A stretch of 64,000 nt of DNA from Sandaracinobacteroides sp041909755 (GCF_041909755.1 NZ_JAYRCW010000002.1:13060-77059), one strand, 5' to 3'; counted from the stretch's first letter, positions 1-10,236 are shown. Numbers and translations: made by a program. The notes: generated from the sequence alone by a model not told the origin.

Positions 1-367
1 TCAGCTTAAGCGCCGTCTGCCTGCCCGTGTCCTGCGCCCACAGCAGCAGCTGGTGCGCGTCGAAGGTGTTCCAGATGCGCTTGGAGCGGCCCGAAAAGTC
101 TATCCCCAGCGGCTCCGCGATGGATTTCATATGGCTGCGCGTGCTGGCGGACTGCTCGGGCGTGGCGCCATATTTGCGGGCGATATGCTCTGCGGTGTCC
201 TCGCCCTCGGGCGCCATCGCCGGGTTCAGCTCGAAGGGGTGCCAACGAATATCACCCTCCAGCCCGGCGATCTCCAGTGCCTTTTCCAGCTGCCGATAGC
301 CGATGAAGCACCAGGGGCAGACCACGTCCGAAATGATGTCCACCTGAATCTTCTGCGCCACCTGCAT
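1..367 (-). CDS. DsbA-family (FrnE-like) thiol oxidoreductase, C-terminus off the window
   Basis: The N-terminal 122 codons of a thioredoxin-fold DsbA/FrnE protein are present; the reading frame stays open to the left edge, so the gene is cut by the window. Near residue 18 is a CPWC active site preceded by the hydrophobic strand VDIISDVV, the usual FrnE/2-hydroxychromene-2-carboxylate isomerase-like start. No signal peptide is visible, which suggests a cytoplasmic FrnE rather than periplasmic DsbA. Two starts are possible: ATG at 365-367, which abuts GGGAGG with no spacer, or GTG at 359-361, which has a normal 6-nt spacer from the same Shine-Dalgarno. The GTG is the better ribosomal start. 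The exact substrate is unknown. Confidence 0.85.
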   Translation of the reverse strand, partial: MQVAQKIQVDIISDVVCPWCFIGYRQLEKALEIAGLEGDIRWHPFELNPAMAPEGEDTAEHIARKYGATPEQSASTRSHMKSIAEPLGIDFSGRSKRIWNTFDAHQLLLWAQDTGRQTALKL

Positions 368-413
368 CCTCCCGCCGATTGAGGCCGCTTCATAATCGCG
401 CTAGGGGCCGCGC

Positions 414-1949
<1,536 letters not shown>

Positions 1950-1980
1950 GGCATCGGGCCCGGAATGATGGGAGCATGAC

Positions 1981-2412
1981 ATGCGCAAGATCCTTGTCCT
2001 GGCCTTGCTCCTCCTCCCGGTGCCGCTCCACGCCTCCGACGATCCGCCTGAGCAGGCCGTTGCGCAATTTCTCGATGCCTTTCGGGCGATGGAACCCACG
2101 CGCTTCGACAGTTTTTTTGCGCCGGACGCGACTGTCTTTTTCCCCGACGGCCGGTTCCCGACGAACCGGCTCCTCCCCCGCGCCGAGGCGCTCGCCGCCT
2201 TTCACGGATTCTTTGAAACGCTGAAGGCGCAGGGGCTGACAAGGCTGCAGATCGACCCGGTTGACCTGCGTATCGAACGCTTCGGGGATGTGGCCGTCGT
2301 CACCTTCCTGCTGAAGGGCGCTGAATCCATGGGCCGGCGCACCATGGTGTTCAGCAAGGCAGAAGGCGGGTGGCGCATCGTCCACCTGCATGCATCGCGG
2401 TCAGTGCCTTAA
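1981..2412 (+). CDS. Secreted SnoaL/DUF4440-like (NTF2-fold) protein
   Basis: A 143-aa protein with a clear Sec signal peptide (positive MRK, leucine-rich core, likely cleavage after LHAS near residue 19). The mature part has the NTF2/SnoaL pattern: an N-terminal helix with AVAQFLDAFRAME, a FFAPDATVFFPDG segment, a central helix, and a C-terminal GWRIVHLHAS strand typical of DUF4440 and YybH-like proteins. Such folds bind small ligands or act as ketosteroid-isomerase-like enzymes, but no catalytic residue can be assigned here. It lies 31 nt after prfC and is probably independent of it. A periplasmic location is inferred from the signal peptide. Confidence 0.7.
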   Translation: MRKILVLALLLLPVPLHASDDPPEQAVAQFLDAFRAMEPTRFDSFFAPDATVFFPDGRFPTNRLLPRAEALAAFHGFFETLKAQGLTRLQIDPVDLRIERFGDVAVVTFLLKGAESMGRRTMVFSKAEGGWRIVHLHASRSVP

Positions 2413-2487
2413 GCCGCAGTGCGCGGCGGCAGGCTCGGCGCCCCCTTCATCCCTTTCGCACGTCAATCTGCGCGCTATGGTGGCGCC

Positions 2488-3945
2488 ATGCGCATCCTGA
2501 CCCTCGCCGTCGCCGCCATCGCCCTCGCCACCCCCGCCGCTGCCCAATCCACCGGGCTGGAGGCTGCCCTGCCGGAGATCCGCAAGGGCTTTGCCGACTG
2601 GCAGCTCGACAACCGCGTACCGGGCCTTGTGTGGGGCATCGTGAAGGACGGCAGGCTGATCCATGTGGAGGGGGTTGGCGTGCAGGATCTGGAGGCGAAG
2701 CGACCCGTCACCGCCGACAGCGCATTCCGCATCGCCTCCATGTCGAAGGCGTTCACCGCGTATGAAATCCTGCATCTGGAAGCGCAGGGGAAGCTGAGCC
2801 TGTCTGACCCTGCCTCGAAACATGTGCCCGAACTGAATGGCTGGGCGGCCGGGGTCACGGTGGGCGATCTGCTGCACCACACGGCCGGGTTCGTGACCGA
2901 CGATCCCTGGGGAGACAGGCAGCAGGTGCGCACCCCGGCGGAGTTCACCGCCATGCTGAAGGCCGGGTTCCCGCTGCAGTCCGCGCCGGGTTCGGCCTAT
3001 GAATATTCCAACTTCGGCTATGCGACGCTGGGGCGGATCATCACCAACGTCTCCGGCAAACCCTATCAGCGGCAGATCGGGGACACCGTGCTGACGCCGC
3101 TGGGCATGGGCGCCACCACCTATGACGTGTTCAAGGTGCCCGATGCCCGGCTGGCGCGCGGCTATCGCTGGGAAAACGGCCAATGGGTCGCAGAACCCAT
3201 GATGAAGGATGGCGAGTTCGGCGCGATGGGCGGCGTCGTCACCACGGCAATCGACTATGCGAAGTGGGTGTCGCACCTGCTTTCGGGCTGGCCGGCGCAG
3301 GCGAAGGCGGGCGGAAACGGGGCCGTGATCCGCGCCATGCGCACCGGTGGCGGCATCCCGCATGGGCGGGGGCGGCCGGGCAAGGATGCCCCCGATTGCC
3401 GGATGACCTTCATCTATGCGGGCGGGCTGGTTTCCGGGAATGACTGCCTGCTGGGGCCGGTTTTGTTCCATTCTGGCGGATACCCCGGCTACGGATCGCA
3501 CATGCTGCTGCTGCCAGAGGCGGGGGTGGGGCTGTTCGCCTTCGCCAACCGCACCTATGCAGCGCCCCTTCCGCCGGTGTGGGATGCCGCCGGCGCGTTG
3601 CAGCGCGCCGGGCTGGTGAAGCGACATGGCACGCCGCTCTCGCCGCAACTCGCCGCCGCTTACGCGGTGGCGCAGCGGCTGTGGGAAGCCGGGCGGATCG
3701 ATGCCGAGCCGGGTGTGCTGGCCGAGAATATGCTGATGGACCGGTCCGCCGAAAGCTGGGCTGCCGAGTTCCAGCGGCTGAAGGCGGAAAGCGGCACCTG
3801 CGACACTAGTGCGCCCATAATCCCCACCGGTGCTATGTCGGGCCAGTTCCAGTGGCGCTGCACCGTGGGGCGGATCAACGGCCAGCTGCTGCTAGCACCC
3901 ACCCCGACGCCACAGATCCAGGCGCTGAGGCTTTCCCGCCCCTGA
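2488..3945 (+). CDS. Secreted serine hydrolase of the beta-lactamase (class C/EstB) family
   Basis: A 485-aa protein with a signal peptide (cleavage near AAAQ, residue 20). The catalytic SxxK tetrad is SMSK at 84-87 and the YxN motif is YSN at 173-175, in the usual family order. A LLHHTAGF motif (about 129-135) is typical of the EstB/penicillin-binding esterase group rather than true AmpC lactamases. Length fits this group (about 400-500 aa). The open frame begins earlier at 2419, but the ATG at 2488 starts the signal peptide and is preferred. The substrate (ester, peptide or beta-lactam) cannot be read from sequence. It is convergent with the lipoprotein gene to the right. Confidence 0.85.
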   Translation: MRILTLAVAAIALATPAAAQSTGLEAALPEIRKGFADWQLDNRVPGLVWGIVKDGRLIHVEGVGVQDLEAKRPVTADSAFRIASMSKAFTAYEILHLEAQGKLSLSDPASKHVPELNGWAAGVTVGDLLHHTAGFVTDDPWGDRQQVRTPAEFTAMLKAGFPLQSAPGSAYEYSNFGYATLGRIITNVSGKPYQRQIGDTVLTPLGMGATTYDVFKVPDARLARGYRWENGQWVAEPMMKDGEFGAMGGVVTTAIDYAKWVSHLLSGWPAQAKAGGNGAVIRAMRTGGGIPHGRGRPGKDAPDCRMTFIYAGGLVSGNDCLLGPVLFHSGGYPGYGSHMLLLPEAGVGLFAFANRTYAAPLPPVWDAAGALQRAGLVKRHGTPLSPQLAAAYAVAQRLWEAGRIDAEPGVLAENMLMDRSAESWAAEFQRLKAESGTCDTSAPIIPTGAMSGQFQWRCTVGRINGQLLLAPTPTPQIQALRLSRP

Positions 3946-3948
3946 CCG

Positions 3949-4467
3949 TCAGCCGGCGAGCGTGCGATTCGCCGCCGTCACCTGCGCCTGCGCCTTTTCG
4001 GATGCTGCCGCCGTCCGCTTCATGAGCGCGTCCACCGCCTGCCGGTCGGCATCTGCAGCGGGCAGGCTGTCCACCATGCGGGCCAGCGGCACCAGCCGCG
4101 CGCCGATGGCGTCCAGCGGTGCCCGCGCCTGATCATAGCGCGACAGCGCCATCTGCGCGTTGGACCAGCCCTCCGAGCCGATCCCCTGCCCCCGCGCGGC
4201 CGCCAGCGCCCGATCCAGTTCCGCGCCAAGTCGCTTCAGGTCCGATTCGACGGCGGCCAGCGCCTCGCCTTCGCGCGCCAGGTCTGCCCTTAGGCTCGCC
4301 TGCTGTTCGGGCAGCAGGGCCGGCGTCGTATCGGCGCCGGGCGCCTCGATCAGCCGCTCCGCCTCCCCCGGCCGGGGGGCGAGCGACGGGTAAGGGCCGC
4401 GGCTGCCGGCACAGGCGGACAGGGCAATGGCGGCGGACAGGGCGAGGACTGGAATGGGGCGGCGCAT
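3949..4467 (-). CDS. Small predicted lipoprotein, alanine-rich helical
   Basis: A 172-aa protein whose first 19 residues are a lipoprotein signal with lipobox LSAC (cysteine at residue 19), so it is predicted to be acylated and membrane-anchored. The rest is rich in Ala, Leu, Arg and Glu and looks largely alpha-helical, with possible coiled-coil between about 60 and 170. No enzyme motif is seen. The open frame runs upstream into the tRNA region, but the ATG at 4465-4467 directly precedes the signal sequence and is taken as the start. It ends 3 nt from the convergent serine hydrolase. I do not recognise a family. Confidence 0.75.
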   Translation of the reverse strand: MRRPIPVLALSAAIALSACAGSRGPYPSLAPRPGEAERLIEAPGADTTPALLPEQQASLRADLAREGEALAAVESDLKRLGAELDRALAAARGQGIGSEGWSNAQMALSRYDQARAPLDAIGARLVPLARMVDSLPAADADRQAVDALMKRTAAASEKAQAQVTAANRTLAG

Positions 4468-4544
4468 GAAAATCGCTGTAGCGGTGTGCTGCCTGCGCTT
4501 GCAATCCGCTGGCGCGTCCCTTAAAGGACCGCCCTCCAAGGCGC

Positions 4545-4621
4545 GCGCCCGTAGCTCAGCTGGATAGAGCACCAGACTACGAATCTGGGGGTCGGACGTT
4601 CGAATCGTTCCGGGCGCGCCA
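4545..4621 (+). tRNA. tRNA-Arg(ACG)
   Basis: A complete 77-nt cloverleaf. The acceptor stem GCGCCCG pairs perfectly with CGGGCGC, followed by discriminator G and an encoded CCA. The D arm is GCTC/GAGC and the anticodon stem CCAGA/TCTGG encloses loop CTACGAA. The anticodon ACG is at 4579-4581 and reads CGU/CGC/CGA arginine codons after A34-to-inosine editing. The T stem is GGACG/CGTTC with loop TTCGAAT. No convincing terminator follows. Confidence 0.97.
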
Positions 4622-4699
4622 TTTTCCTTGATCCATCACCTTCCGTCAGAACCCCTTGTCCCCTGTGCTTGCGCTGTCGCGCCGTACGGGCCATCTTGC

Positions 4700-4713
4700 A
4701 TAGAATACTAAGG
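4700..4713 (+). promoter_or_regulatory. Putative regulator operator, copy 1 of 6
   Basis: The sequence ATAGAATACTAAGG is 23 bp upstream of the GST start codon. It shares TAG-N4-CTA dyad symmetry and the CTAAG core with five other intergenic sites at 6715, 11064, 18204, 26012 and 27645. TAGAAT inside it could also act as a -10 element, so operator and promoter may overlap. Function is inferred from recurrence. Confidence 0.6.
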
Positions 4714-4736
4714 AATCAGGCGAAGGGGCAGCCCGG

Positions 4737-5438
4737 ATGATCACACTTTACGGCGGGCCGACGCCCAATGCGCGCAAGATCGCCATTGCGCTGCTGGAAA
4801 TGGGGCTGGACTGGCGGCTTGAATATATCGACATCCTGGCCGGCGATCAGCTGACGCCGGAATTCCTGGCGCTGAACCCCAACAACAAGACGCCGGTGAT
4901 CGTGGACGAGGACGGCCCTGCTGGGCGCTTCGTGCTGTGGGAAACCGGGGCGATCCTGCTGTATCTCGCGGAAAAGACCGGGCGTTTCGTGCCCCTTGAT
5001 CCGGCGAAGCGGGCGATCTGCTGGCAATGGCTGATGCTGCAGGTTTCCGGCATCGGCCCGATGTTCGGGCAGGAAGCGCACTTCACCCATTATGCGAAAG
5101 ACCGGCACCCCTATGCCATCGAGCGTTATTCCCGCGAGGTGGAGCGGCTGATGCGGGTGCTGGATCAGCGGCTTGGCGAGGCGGAATGGCTGGCAGGCGA
5201 TGAATACAGCATCGCCGACATGGCAACGCTGCCCTTCCTGCGCCGCCAGCTGATCGACAAGGCGGGGCGCTACCCCAACGTCGACCGGTGGGGCGCCGCA
5301 ATGCTGGCGCGGCCGGCCGTGGCCGAGGGGATGACGACGGGCACCGCCCGGGCCGAGACGATCGAAGGCGGCCTCACCGGCTTCACCGATGAGCATCGGT
5401 CGATCCTCTGGGGCGAGCGGCAGCACGCCCCGCGCTGA
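4737..5438 (+). CDS. Nu-class (YfcG/YghU-like) glutathione transferase
   Basis: A 233-aa cytosolic GST. The N-terminal thioredoxin fold begins MITLYGGPTPNARK; the TPN turn with Thr9 and Asn11 matches YfcG of E. coli, where these residues contact glutathione and there is no catalytic Ser or Tyr. The ETGAILLYLAEKTG segment (about 70-83) is the glutathione gamma-Glu binding region, and SIADMATLPF near residue 160 is the conserved C-terminal N-capping motif. YfcG-type enzymes act as GSSG-dependent disulfide reductases, so a reductase or thiol-transfer role is as likely as conjugation. The operator-like dyad lies only 23 bp upstream. It is convergent with the next GST. Confidence 0.9.
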   Translation: MITLYGGPTPNARKIAIALLEMGLDWRLEYIDILAGDQLTPEFLALNPNNKTPVIVDEDGPAGRFVLWETGAILLYLAEKTGRFVPLDPAKRAICWQWLMLQVSGIGPMFGQEAHFTHYAKDRHPYAIERYSREVERLMRVLDQRLGEAEWLAGDEYSIADMATLPFLRRQLIDKAGRYPNVDRWGAAMLARPAVAEGMTTGTARAETIEGGLTGFTDEHRSILWGERQHAPR

Positions 5439-5441
5439 CGC

Positions 5442-6164
5442 CTATCGGCGCACGGCACTGCGATTGGCGTCTCCGAACATGTTCGACCATTCCCGGTCAT
5501 CCAGCGTCTGGTTGCGTCCGAGATATTTGGCGGGGGCTGCAAGATCCGGGCGGGACATCGCGCGGCCGACTGCCGGGCGCTCGCGGATCGCCTCGAACCA
5601 GCGGCGGGTGGCGGGCCAGTCATCCAGCGACAGGCCCATCACGAAGGCCGATGCACGGCCCGGCCAGATCGCGATATCGGCAATGCTGTAGCCGGCTCCC
5701 CCAACATATGGGCTTTCCGCCAGCCGCCCTTCCAGCACGGTCAGCAGCCGGTTCAGTTCGCTGGTGTAGCGCTTGACGGCATAGTCCTGCCCCGGCGGCG
5801 CATAGCGCAGGAAATGGCTGGCCTGCCCGCCCATCGGCCCCAGGCCCGCCACCTGCCAGGTCAGCCAGGAAAGGGCGGTCGCGCGTTCCGGGCCGGTGGC
5901 GGCGAGGAAGCGGCCGGATTTTTCCGCGAGATACTGCAGGATCGCGCCGGATTCGAAGACGGTGACGGGCGCGCCTCCCCAGGCCGGCGCATGATCGACG
6001 ATCGCGGGCAGCTTGTGGTTCGGATTGATCCGGCCGAACTCGGCGGTCAGCTGGTCGCCGTCGAAGATGTCATAGGGGATCACCCGGTACGGCAGCTCCG
6101 CTTCTTCCAGCAGGATCGCGATCTTCTGGCCGTTGGGCGTGGCGCAATAATGCAGGTCGATCAT
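5442..6164 (-). CDS. Nu-class glutathione transferase
   Basis: A 240-aa paralogue of the preceding GST, beginning MIDLHYCATPNGQK, with the nu-class Thr9 and Asn11 conserved. FESGAILQYLAEKSG is the glutathione-binding segment and SIADIAIWP the C-terminal GST motif. The ATG at 6162-6164 overlaps the stop of the upstream DUF3237 gene (TGATG), so the two are probably translationally coupled and transcribed from the divergent promoter near 6.7 kb. A GTG one codon earlier is an alternative start. A shared substrate or redox function with the DUF3237 protein is inference. Confidence 0.9.
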   Translation of the reverse strand: MIDLHYCATPNGQKIAILLEEAELPYRVIPYDIFDGDQLTAEFGRINPNHKLPAIVDHAPAWGGAPVTVFESGAILQYLAEKSGRFLAATGPERATALSWLTWQVAGLGPMGGQASHFLRYAPPGQDYAVKRYTSELNRLLTVLEGRLAESPYVGGAGYSIADIAIWPGRASAFVMGLSLDDWPATRRWFEAIRERPAVGRAMSRPDLAAPAKYLGRNQTLDDREWSNMFGDANRSAVRR

Positions 6165-6670
6165 CACAGAATCTCGTGAATCACATGGCGAACGCCGAAA
6201 TCGGTGCGTTCGCCGACGCCGACGGCCAGAATGCCGTTCAGCCAGCCATAGCGCTCGCTCGCGGTTTCGAAGACCGGGGCGATGCGCAGATAATAGCGTG
6301 ACGGATCGACATCCGGCGCCGACGGATCGGCGAACAGCGCGCGCACATCATCCGGCACCACGCTGCGCCCTGTGTAAGACAGCTGGATCAGCGCGCCGTC
6401 CTGCGTGCGCCACACCGATCGCGCGTCGAACGTCCCCACCGCCGAATCGGCGGACAGGCGGCCACCCTGAGACCAGTTCCCCCCGCCCGGCAGAACCTCG
6501 CCGCTGAGGCGGGGCCCGAAAACCCGCCCGCCCGTGATGAAACCCAGCCGCCTGTCTCCGAAGGGCGTGGCGCCGATGCCGACCAGCCCGCCGCCGACTT
6601 CGAATTCGACCGTGCAGAGATAGGCCGACCTCAGCGCCGCCCTGCCCTTTTCCGCAGCATCCCCCGTCAT
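6164..6670 (-). CDS. DUF3237 family protein
   Basis: A 168-aa protein recognisable as DUF3237 by its pattern: AYLCTVEFEVGG near the N-terminus, GRVFGPRLSGEVLPGGG, a central VWRTQDGALIQLSYTGR strand pair, and YYLRIAPVFETASERYGWLNGILAVGVGER near the end. The family is a small beta-barrel fold of unknown activity, often found in catabolic clusters. The start at 6668-6670 has GGAGGAGG six nt upstream. It is the first gene of a two-gene operon with the GST and shares a divergent intergenic region with the TonB receptor, where both candidate operators occur. Confidence 0.8.
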   Translation of the reverse strand: MTGDAAEKGRAALRSAYLCTVEFEVGGGLVGIGATPFGDRRLGFITGGRVFGPRLSGEVLPGGGNWSQGGRLSADSAVGTFDARSVWRTQDGALIQLSYTGRSVVPDDVRALFADPSAPDVDPSRYYLRIAPVFETASERYGWLNGILAVGVGERTDFGVRHVIHEIL

Positions 6671-6714
6671 TGCATGCCTCCTCCCGCGAAACCCACTGGA
6701 CAAGCTTAAAGCCA

Positions 6715-6728
6715 TTAGTAAACTAAGG
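6715..6728 (+). promoter_or_regulatory. Putative regulator operator, copy 2 of 6
   Basis: TTAGTAAACTAAGG carries the best dyad of the six copies: TTAGT and ACTAA separated by two bases. It lies between the divergent DUF3237 and TonB receptor genes, 45 bp from the first and 70 bp from the second start codon, so it could control both. It directly abuts the second dyad at 6729. Confidence 0.6.
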
Positions 6729-6743
6729 GTCAATCAGATTGAC
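6729..6743 (+). promoter_or_regulatory. Second operator type: GTCAAT-N3-ATTGAC dyad, copy 1
   Basis: GTCAATCAGATTGAC is an inverted repeat with 6-bp arms and a 3-bp spacer, overlapping a possible -35 element TTGACG (6739-6744) facing the TonB receptor. No strong -10 is seen at the expected distance. The same dyad recurs at 15268. A dimeric repressor is inferred; its identity is unknown. Confidence 0.55.
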
Positions 6744-6798
6744 GGATGAGGACCGGAGATCCCGTACCGTCGACGAACCACTCAAGGGAGGATTCCGA

Positions 6799-9042
6799 AT
6801 GAAGTCCTGCAACTGGATTCTGCTGTCCAGCGTGGCCGCTGCGGCCATGCTGGCTGCTGCGCCTGCCGCCGCTGAAGACGCCGACCAGGCGGAAACCGCC
6901 GCCGTCGACACGCCATCGGGCGGGTCCACCGACATCATCGTCACTGCCACCAAGCGCGCGCAGAATGTGCAGGACGTGCCGATCTCGATGGTGGTCGTGT
7001 CGGGTGAACAGCTTTCGAAGTTCAATGTCGCCGATGCCCGGGCGATGATGAACTACACGCCGAACGTCTTCGTGCAGACGACAGCTGGCAACAATGTGAT
7101 CTACATCCGTGGCTTCGGCTCGCCGCCGGCGAACTTCGCCTTCGACCAGTCCGTCTCGCTCTATGTCGATGGCATCTATGCCGGCCGCTCGCGGCAGGCG
7201 GAATCGCCCTTCTTCGATCTGGAGCGGGTGGAAGTGCTGCGCGGTCCGCAGGGCGCGCTGTTCGGCAAGAACACCGCGGCCGGCGCCGTCAGCGTCGTGT
7301 CCGCCGGGCCAACGCGGGAATTCGAGGGAAAGGTGTCCGGCCTGTACAGCTTCGACATGAAGGGCCCGGACATTTCCGGCTATTTCGCCGGCCCCATTTC
7401 CGAAACGCTCGGCTTCCGCGTCGCCTATAATGTCGTCCGGCAAGACGGCTATATCTACAACCGCGCGACCGATCAGGACGATCCGAAGCTGGAACAGGAA
7501 ACCGTTCGCGGCACGCTGAAGTGGGAGCCTTCGGACCAGTTCGACTACACCGCCAAGGTGCAATATTCGAACCGGCGCTATTCGGGCGGCATCTCCGTCT
7601 CCAGCTCGCTCACCGGCCCGCAGGATCCGCAGGAAGATCGCTATCTGGAAGAGTCTGCGCTGGGGCCGGAGGGCATCTGGAACAAGTCGTGGATGATTTC
7701 CGGCACCGGAAACATCCAGTTCGGGGATTACACGCTCACGCTGATCACCGGTTACAGCAAGTTCGACGCCAACATCGTCAACGGTTTCGATCAGACGATC
7801 CCCAACAGTGGCGGGGCTATCACCAACAACAGCGTTTACAACAGCTTCCCCGAAAAATTCGATCAGTTCTCCCAGGAAATCCGCCTGCTGTCCCCCACCG
7901 GCAAGCGCTTCGAGTATATCGTTGGCGCCTATTGGGATTATGGGAATTACGAGCTGCAGCAGCTGCAGGGCTTCAATATCCTGAACCTGTTCGGCAACCC
8001 CTATTTCGGCCGCATCGACAGCGTGTTCAATCAACGCGCCGAATCCTATTCGGTGTTCGGTCAGGGGACCTTCAACTTCAACGACGACCTGCGCCTGATC
8101 GGAAGCCTGCGCTACACCCACGCCAGCAAGCGCGGCAGCTTCGCTTCGCGACTGGTCTATGGCCCGTTCGCGATCCGGCCCATCTCCAGCGCGCGTGGCG
8201 CGATCGACGAAAGCAATGTCGATCCGTCGTTCACGCTGCAATATGACTTCACCGACGACATCATGGGGTATGCCACCTATGGTCAGGGGTCGAAGTCGGG
8301 CGGCTTCGTGTCCAACACGCTGGGCACCACCGACAAGACCTTCACCTTCAAGCCGGAAAAATCGACCAACTACGAGGCCGGCATCCGCTCGACGCTGTTC
8401 GACCGCAAGGTGGTCGCCAACGTCTCCATCTACAAGACGACGTTCGAGGATCTGCAGGTGTCCGTCTATCAGCCGGCCACCTCCAGCTACCTGACGGGGA
8501 ACGCGGCCAGCGCCACCTCGAAGGGCATCGAAGGCTCGCTCGCCGTCTATCCCGTGCCCAATTTCGACATCACCGGCTCCGCCTCCTATCAGGATGTGAA
8601 GTATGATGATTATCCGGGCGCGGCCTGCCTTGCCTCGCAGCCGTCCACCTGCACCCCGGCCACAAACAACCTTGCCGGATACCCTGTCGCCTATGCCTCC
8701 AAGTTCACCGGCAACATCACGGCGCATGCGCGCTTCGACATGGGCGACAACTTCAAGTTCGACATCACCGGGGTGGTCGCCGGGCGTTCGAAGTTCTTCA
8801 ACTCCGACAACCAGAGCCCGACCTTCGGCGTGCAGAAGGGCTATGCCAAGGTCGACCTTCGGGTCCAGTTCGGCGACCAGGCGGATCGCTGGTACCTCGC
8901 CTTCGTGGGCAAGAACCTGACGAATGAGCGGACGACCGGCAGCGCCTTCAACCTGCCGGCGCCGATCACCGCGGCGCCGCGCGCGATCCTCTACCTGGAG
9001 CCGACGCGGAACCTCGCGGTCGAGGCCGGCTTCAAGTTCTGA
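6799..9042 (+). CDS. TonB-dependent outer-membrane receptor
   Basis: A 747-aa receptor. A signal peptide ends near AAAE (about residue 26). The TonB-box-like segment DIIVTATKR lies at about 44-52, followed by a plug domain with NVQDVPISMVVVSG, IRGFGSPP and VEVLRGPQGALFGKNTAAGAV, then a beta-barrel ending in the canonical terminal aromatic FKF. This type imports organic substrates or siderophores using TonB/ExbBD energy. The start at 6799 has GGGAGG 7 nt upstream; an earlier in-frame ATG at 6739 lies inside the promoter region. It heads an operon with the SnoaL protein and GST downstream, suggesting uptake of the molecule these process. Confidence 0.93.
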   Translation: MKSCNWILLSSVAAAAMLAAAPAAAEDADQAETAAVDTPSGGSTDIIVTATKRAQNVQDVPISMVVVSGEQLSKFNVADARAMMNYTPNVFVQTTAGNNVIYIRGFGSPPANFAFDQSVSLYVDGIYAGRSRQAESPFFDLERVEVLRGPQGALFGKNTAAGAVSVVSAGPTREFEGKVSGLYSFDMKGPDISGYFAGPISETLGFRVAYNVVRQDGYIYNRATDQDDPKLEQETVRGTLKWEPSDQFDYTAKVQYSNRRYSGGISVSSSLTGPQDPQEDRYLEESALGPEGIWNKSWMISGTGNIQFGDYTLTLITGYSKFDANIVNGFDQTIPNSGGAITNNSVYNSFPEKFDQFSQEIRLLSPTGKRFEYIVGAYWDYGNYELQQLQGFNILNLFGNPYFGRIDSVFNQRAESYSVFGQGTFNFNDDLRLIGSLRYTHASKRGSFASRLVYGPFAIRPISSARGAIDESNVDPSFTLQYDFTDDIMGYATYGQGSKSGGFVSNTLGTTDKTFTFKPEKSTNYEAGIRSTLFDRKVVANVSIYKTTFEDLQVSVYQPATSSYLTGNAASATSKGIEGSLAVYPVPNFDITGSASYQDVKYDDYPGAACLASQPSTCTPATNNLAGYPVAYASKFTGNITAHARFDMGDNFKFDITGVVAGRSKFFNSDNQSPTFGVQKGYAKVDLRVQFGDQADRWYLAFVGKNLTNERTTGSAFNLPAPITAAPRAILYLEPTRNLAVEAGFKF

Positions 9043-9046
9043 CGGC

Positions 9047-9529
9047 ATGAGCGCCGCCGCTTACCTTGACAGGCAAGCGGCGGCGGATGCCGTGCTGGCC
9101 TATGCCGAGGCGCTCGACGCCCGCGACTGGGCCGCGTTCCGGGCGCTGTTCACCAACGAGATCCGGCTGGACTATGGTGCCATCGGATCGGTGGTCGGGC
9201 CGATAAGCGCCGACGAATGGACGGCCCGCTGCCGCTCTCTCGAAGGCTTTGCCGCCACCGCCCACCGCCTGCACAATATCCGCGCGCATGTGGACGGTGA
9301 TGGCGCGCGCGCGTCGAGCATCGTCGACGCCGCGCATTTCGTTGAGATCGGGGGCGAGATGCGCATGGGCGACCTGATCGGGCGCTACTCCCATGACCTT
9401 GTGCGGGACGGCGGGTGGAAGATCGCGGGCGTCACGCTTTCCGTCAGCGGCTATCCCGCCGGGCGCGCCGCCTTCGAAGCCGTATTCACCGCGGCACGCG
9501 CCAACCATGCGGAAAGGCAGGCCCGATGA
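9047..9529 (+). CDS. SnoaL-like (NTF2-fold) protein
   Basis: A 160-aa protein of the SnoaL_4/bile-acid 7-alpha-dehydratase-like type. It shows AVLAYAEALDARDWAAFRALF (about 13-33), EIRLDYG, the central ATAHRLHNIRAHVDGDGARA strand region, and GGWKIAGVTLSV near the C-terminus. Such proteins dehydrate or isomerise small polycyclic or hydroxylated substrates, but catalytic residues cannot be assigned with certainty. It starts 5 nt after the receptor stop and overlaps the following GST start by ATGA, so the three genes form one operon. Confidence 0.8.
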   Translation: MSAAAYLDRQAAADAVLAYAEALDARDWAAFRALFTNEIRLDYGAIGSVVGPISADEWTARCRSLEGFAATAHRLHNIRAHVDGDGARASSIVDAAHFVEIGGEMRMGDLIGRYSHDLVRDGGWKIAGVTLSVSGYPAGRAAFEAVFTAARANHAERQAR

Positions 9530-10236
9530 TCGACGTCTATTTCACGCCCACGCCCAACGGCCACAAGATCTCCATCATGCTGGAGGAAGTCGGCCTGCCG
9601 CACCAGCTGCTGAAGATGGACATGCTGGCCGGCGACCATCTGACGCCCGATTACCGGCGCATCAATCCCAACGGACGGCTGCCGGCCATCGTGGATCATG
9701 CGCCGGTCGGCGGCGGCGCCCCACTGCCGGTGTTCGAGAGCGGAGCGATCCTGTTGTATCTGGCCGAGAAGAGCGGGCAGCTGATGCCGGCCGATCCGCG
9801 CCGCCGCAGCCAGGCGCAGCAATGGCTGATGTGGCAGATGGCGAGCTTCGGGCCGATGCAGGGGCAGGCGCATCATTTCATCCGCTATGCGCCAGAGGGG
9901 CAGGACTATCCGGTGGCGCGCTATCGCAACGAGACGATCCGCCTGCTGCATGTGCTGAACGGCCGCCTGAAGGAGGCCGAATATCTGGCCGGCGATTACA
10001 GCATCGCCGACATCGCCTGCTGGCCCTGGACGCGGGCCATCCGCGCCATCGGGCTGACGCTGGATGACTTTCCCGATGTCGCACGCTGGTTCGCGGCCAT
10101 CGGAGAGCGCCCCGCCGTGCAGCGCGGCACCGACGTGAAGAATGCCGCAAACCTGTCCAGCGCGCGGCCCGTGCTGACGGAAGAGCAATGGTCGAACCTG
10201 TTCGGCACCAACATGCTGGCGGCGCCGACGCGCTAG
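9526..10236 (+). CDS. Nu-class glutathione transferase
   Basis: A 236-aa third nu-class GST, beginning MIDVYFTPTPNGHK with Thr9/Asn11 and carrying FESGAILLYLAEKSG and SIADIACWPW. It is the closest of the set in motif wording to E. coli YfcG. Its ATG is embedded in the stop of the SnoaL gene (ATGA). It ends with TAG in a CTAG tetranucleotide that also supplies the stop of the convergent SDR. The upstream open frame from 9415 is not part of the protein. Confidence 0.9.
   Translation: MIDVYFTPTPNGHKISIMLEEVGLPHQLLKMDMLAGDHLTPDYRRINPNGRLPAIVDHAPVGGGAPLPVFESGAILLYLAEKSGQLMPADPRRRSQAQQWLMWQMASFGPMQGQAHHFIRYAPEGQDYPVARYRNETIRLLHVLNGRLKEAEYLAGDYSIADIACWPWTRAIRAIGLTLDDFPDVARWFAAIGERPAVQRGTDVKNAANLSSARPVLTEEQWSNLFGTNMLAAPTR

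Noticed and set aside
6730..9048. A 772-codon antisense open frame opposite the TonB receptor
   Set aside because: High-GC mirrored frame with low-complexity Arg/Gly/Val content, no start signal or family motif; the receptor on the plus strand explains the region.
4737..10236. GSTs as lignin beta-etherases LigE/LigF
   Set aside because: The three nu-class enzymes carry Thr9/Asn11 and YfcG-type wording, not the LigE/LigF patterns. A role in lignin-dimer breakdown is not excluded but is not shown.
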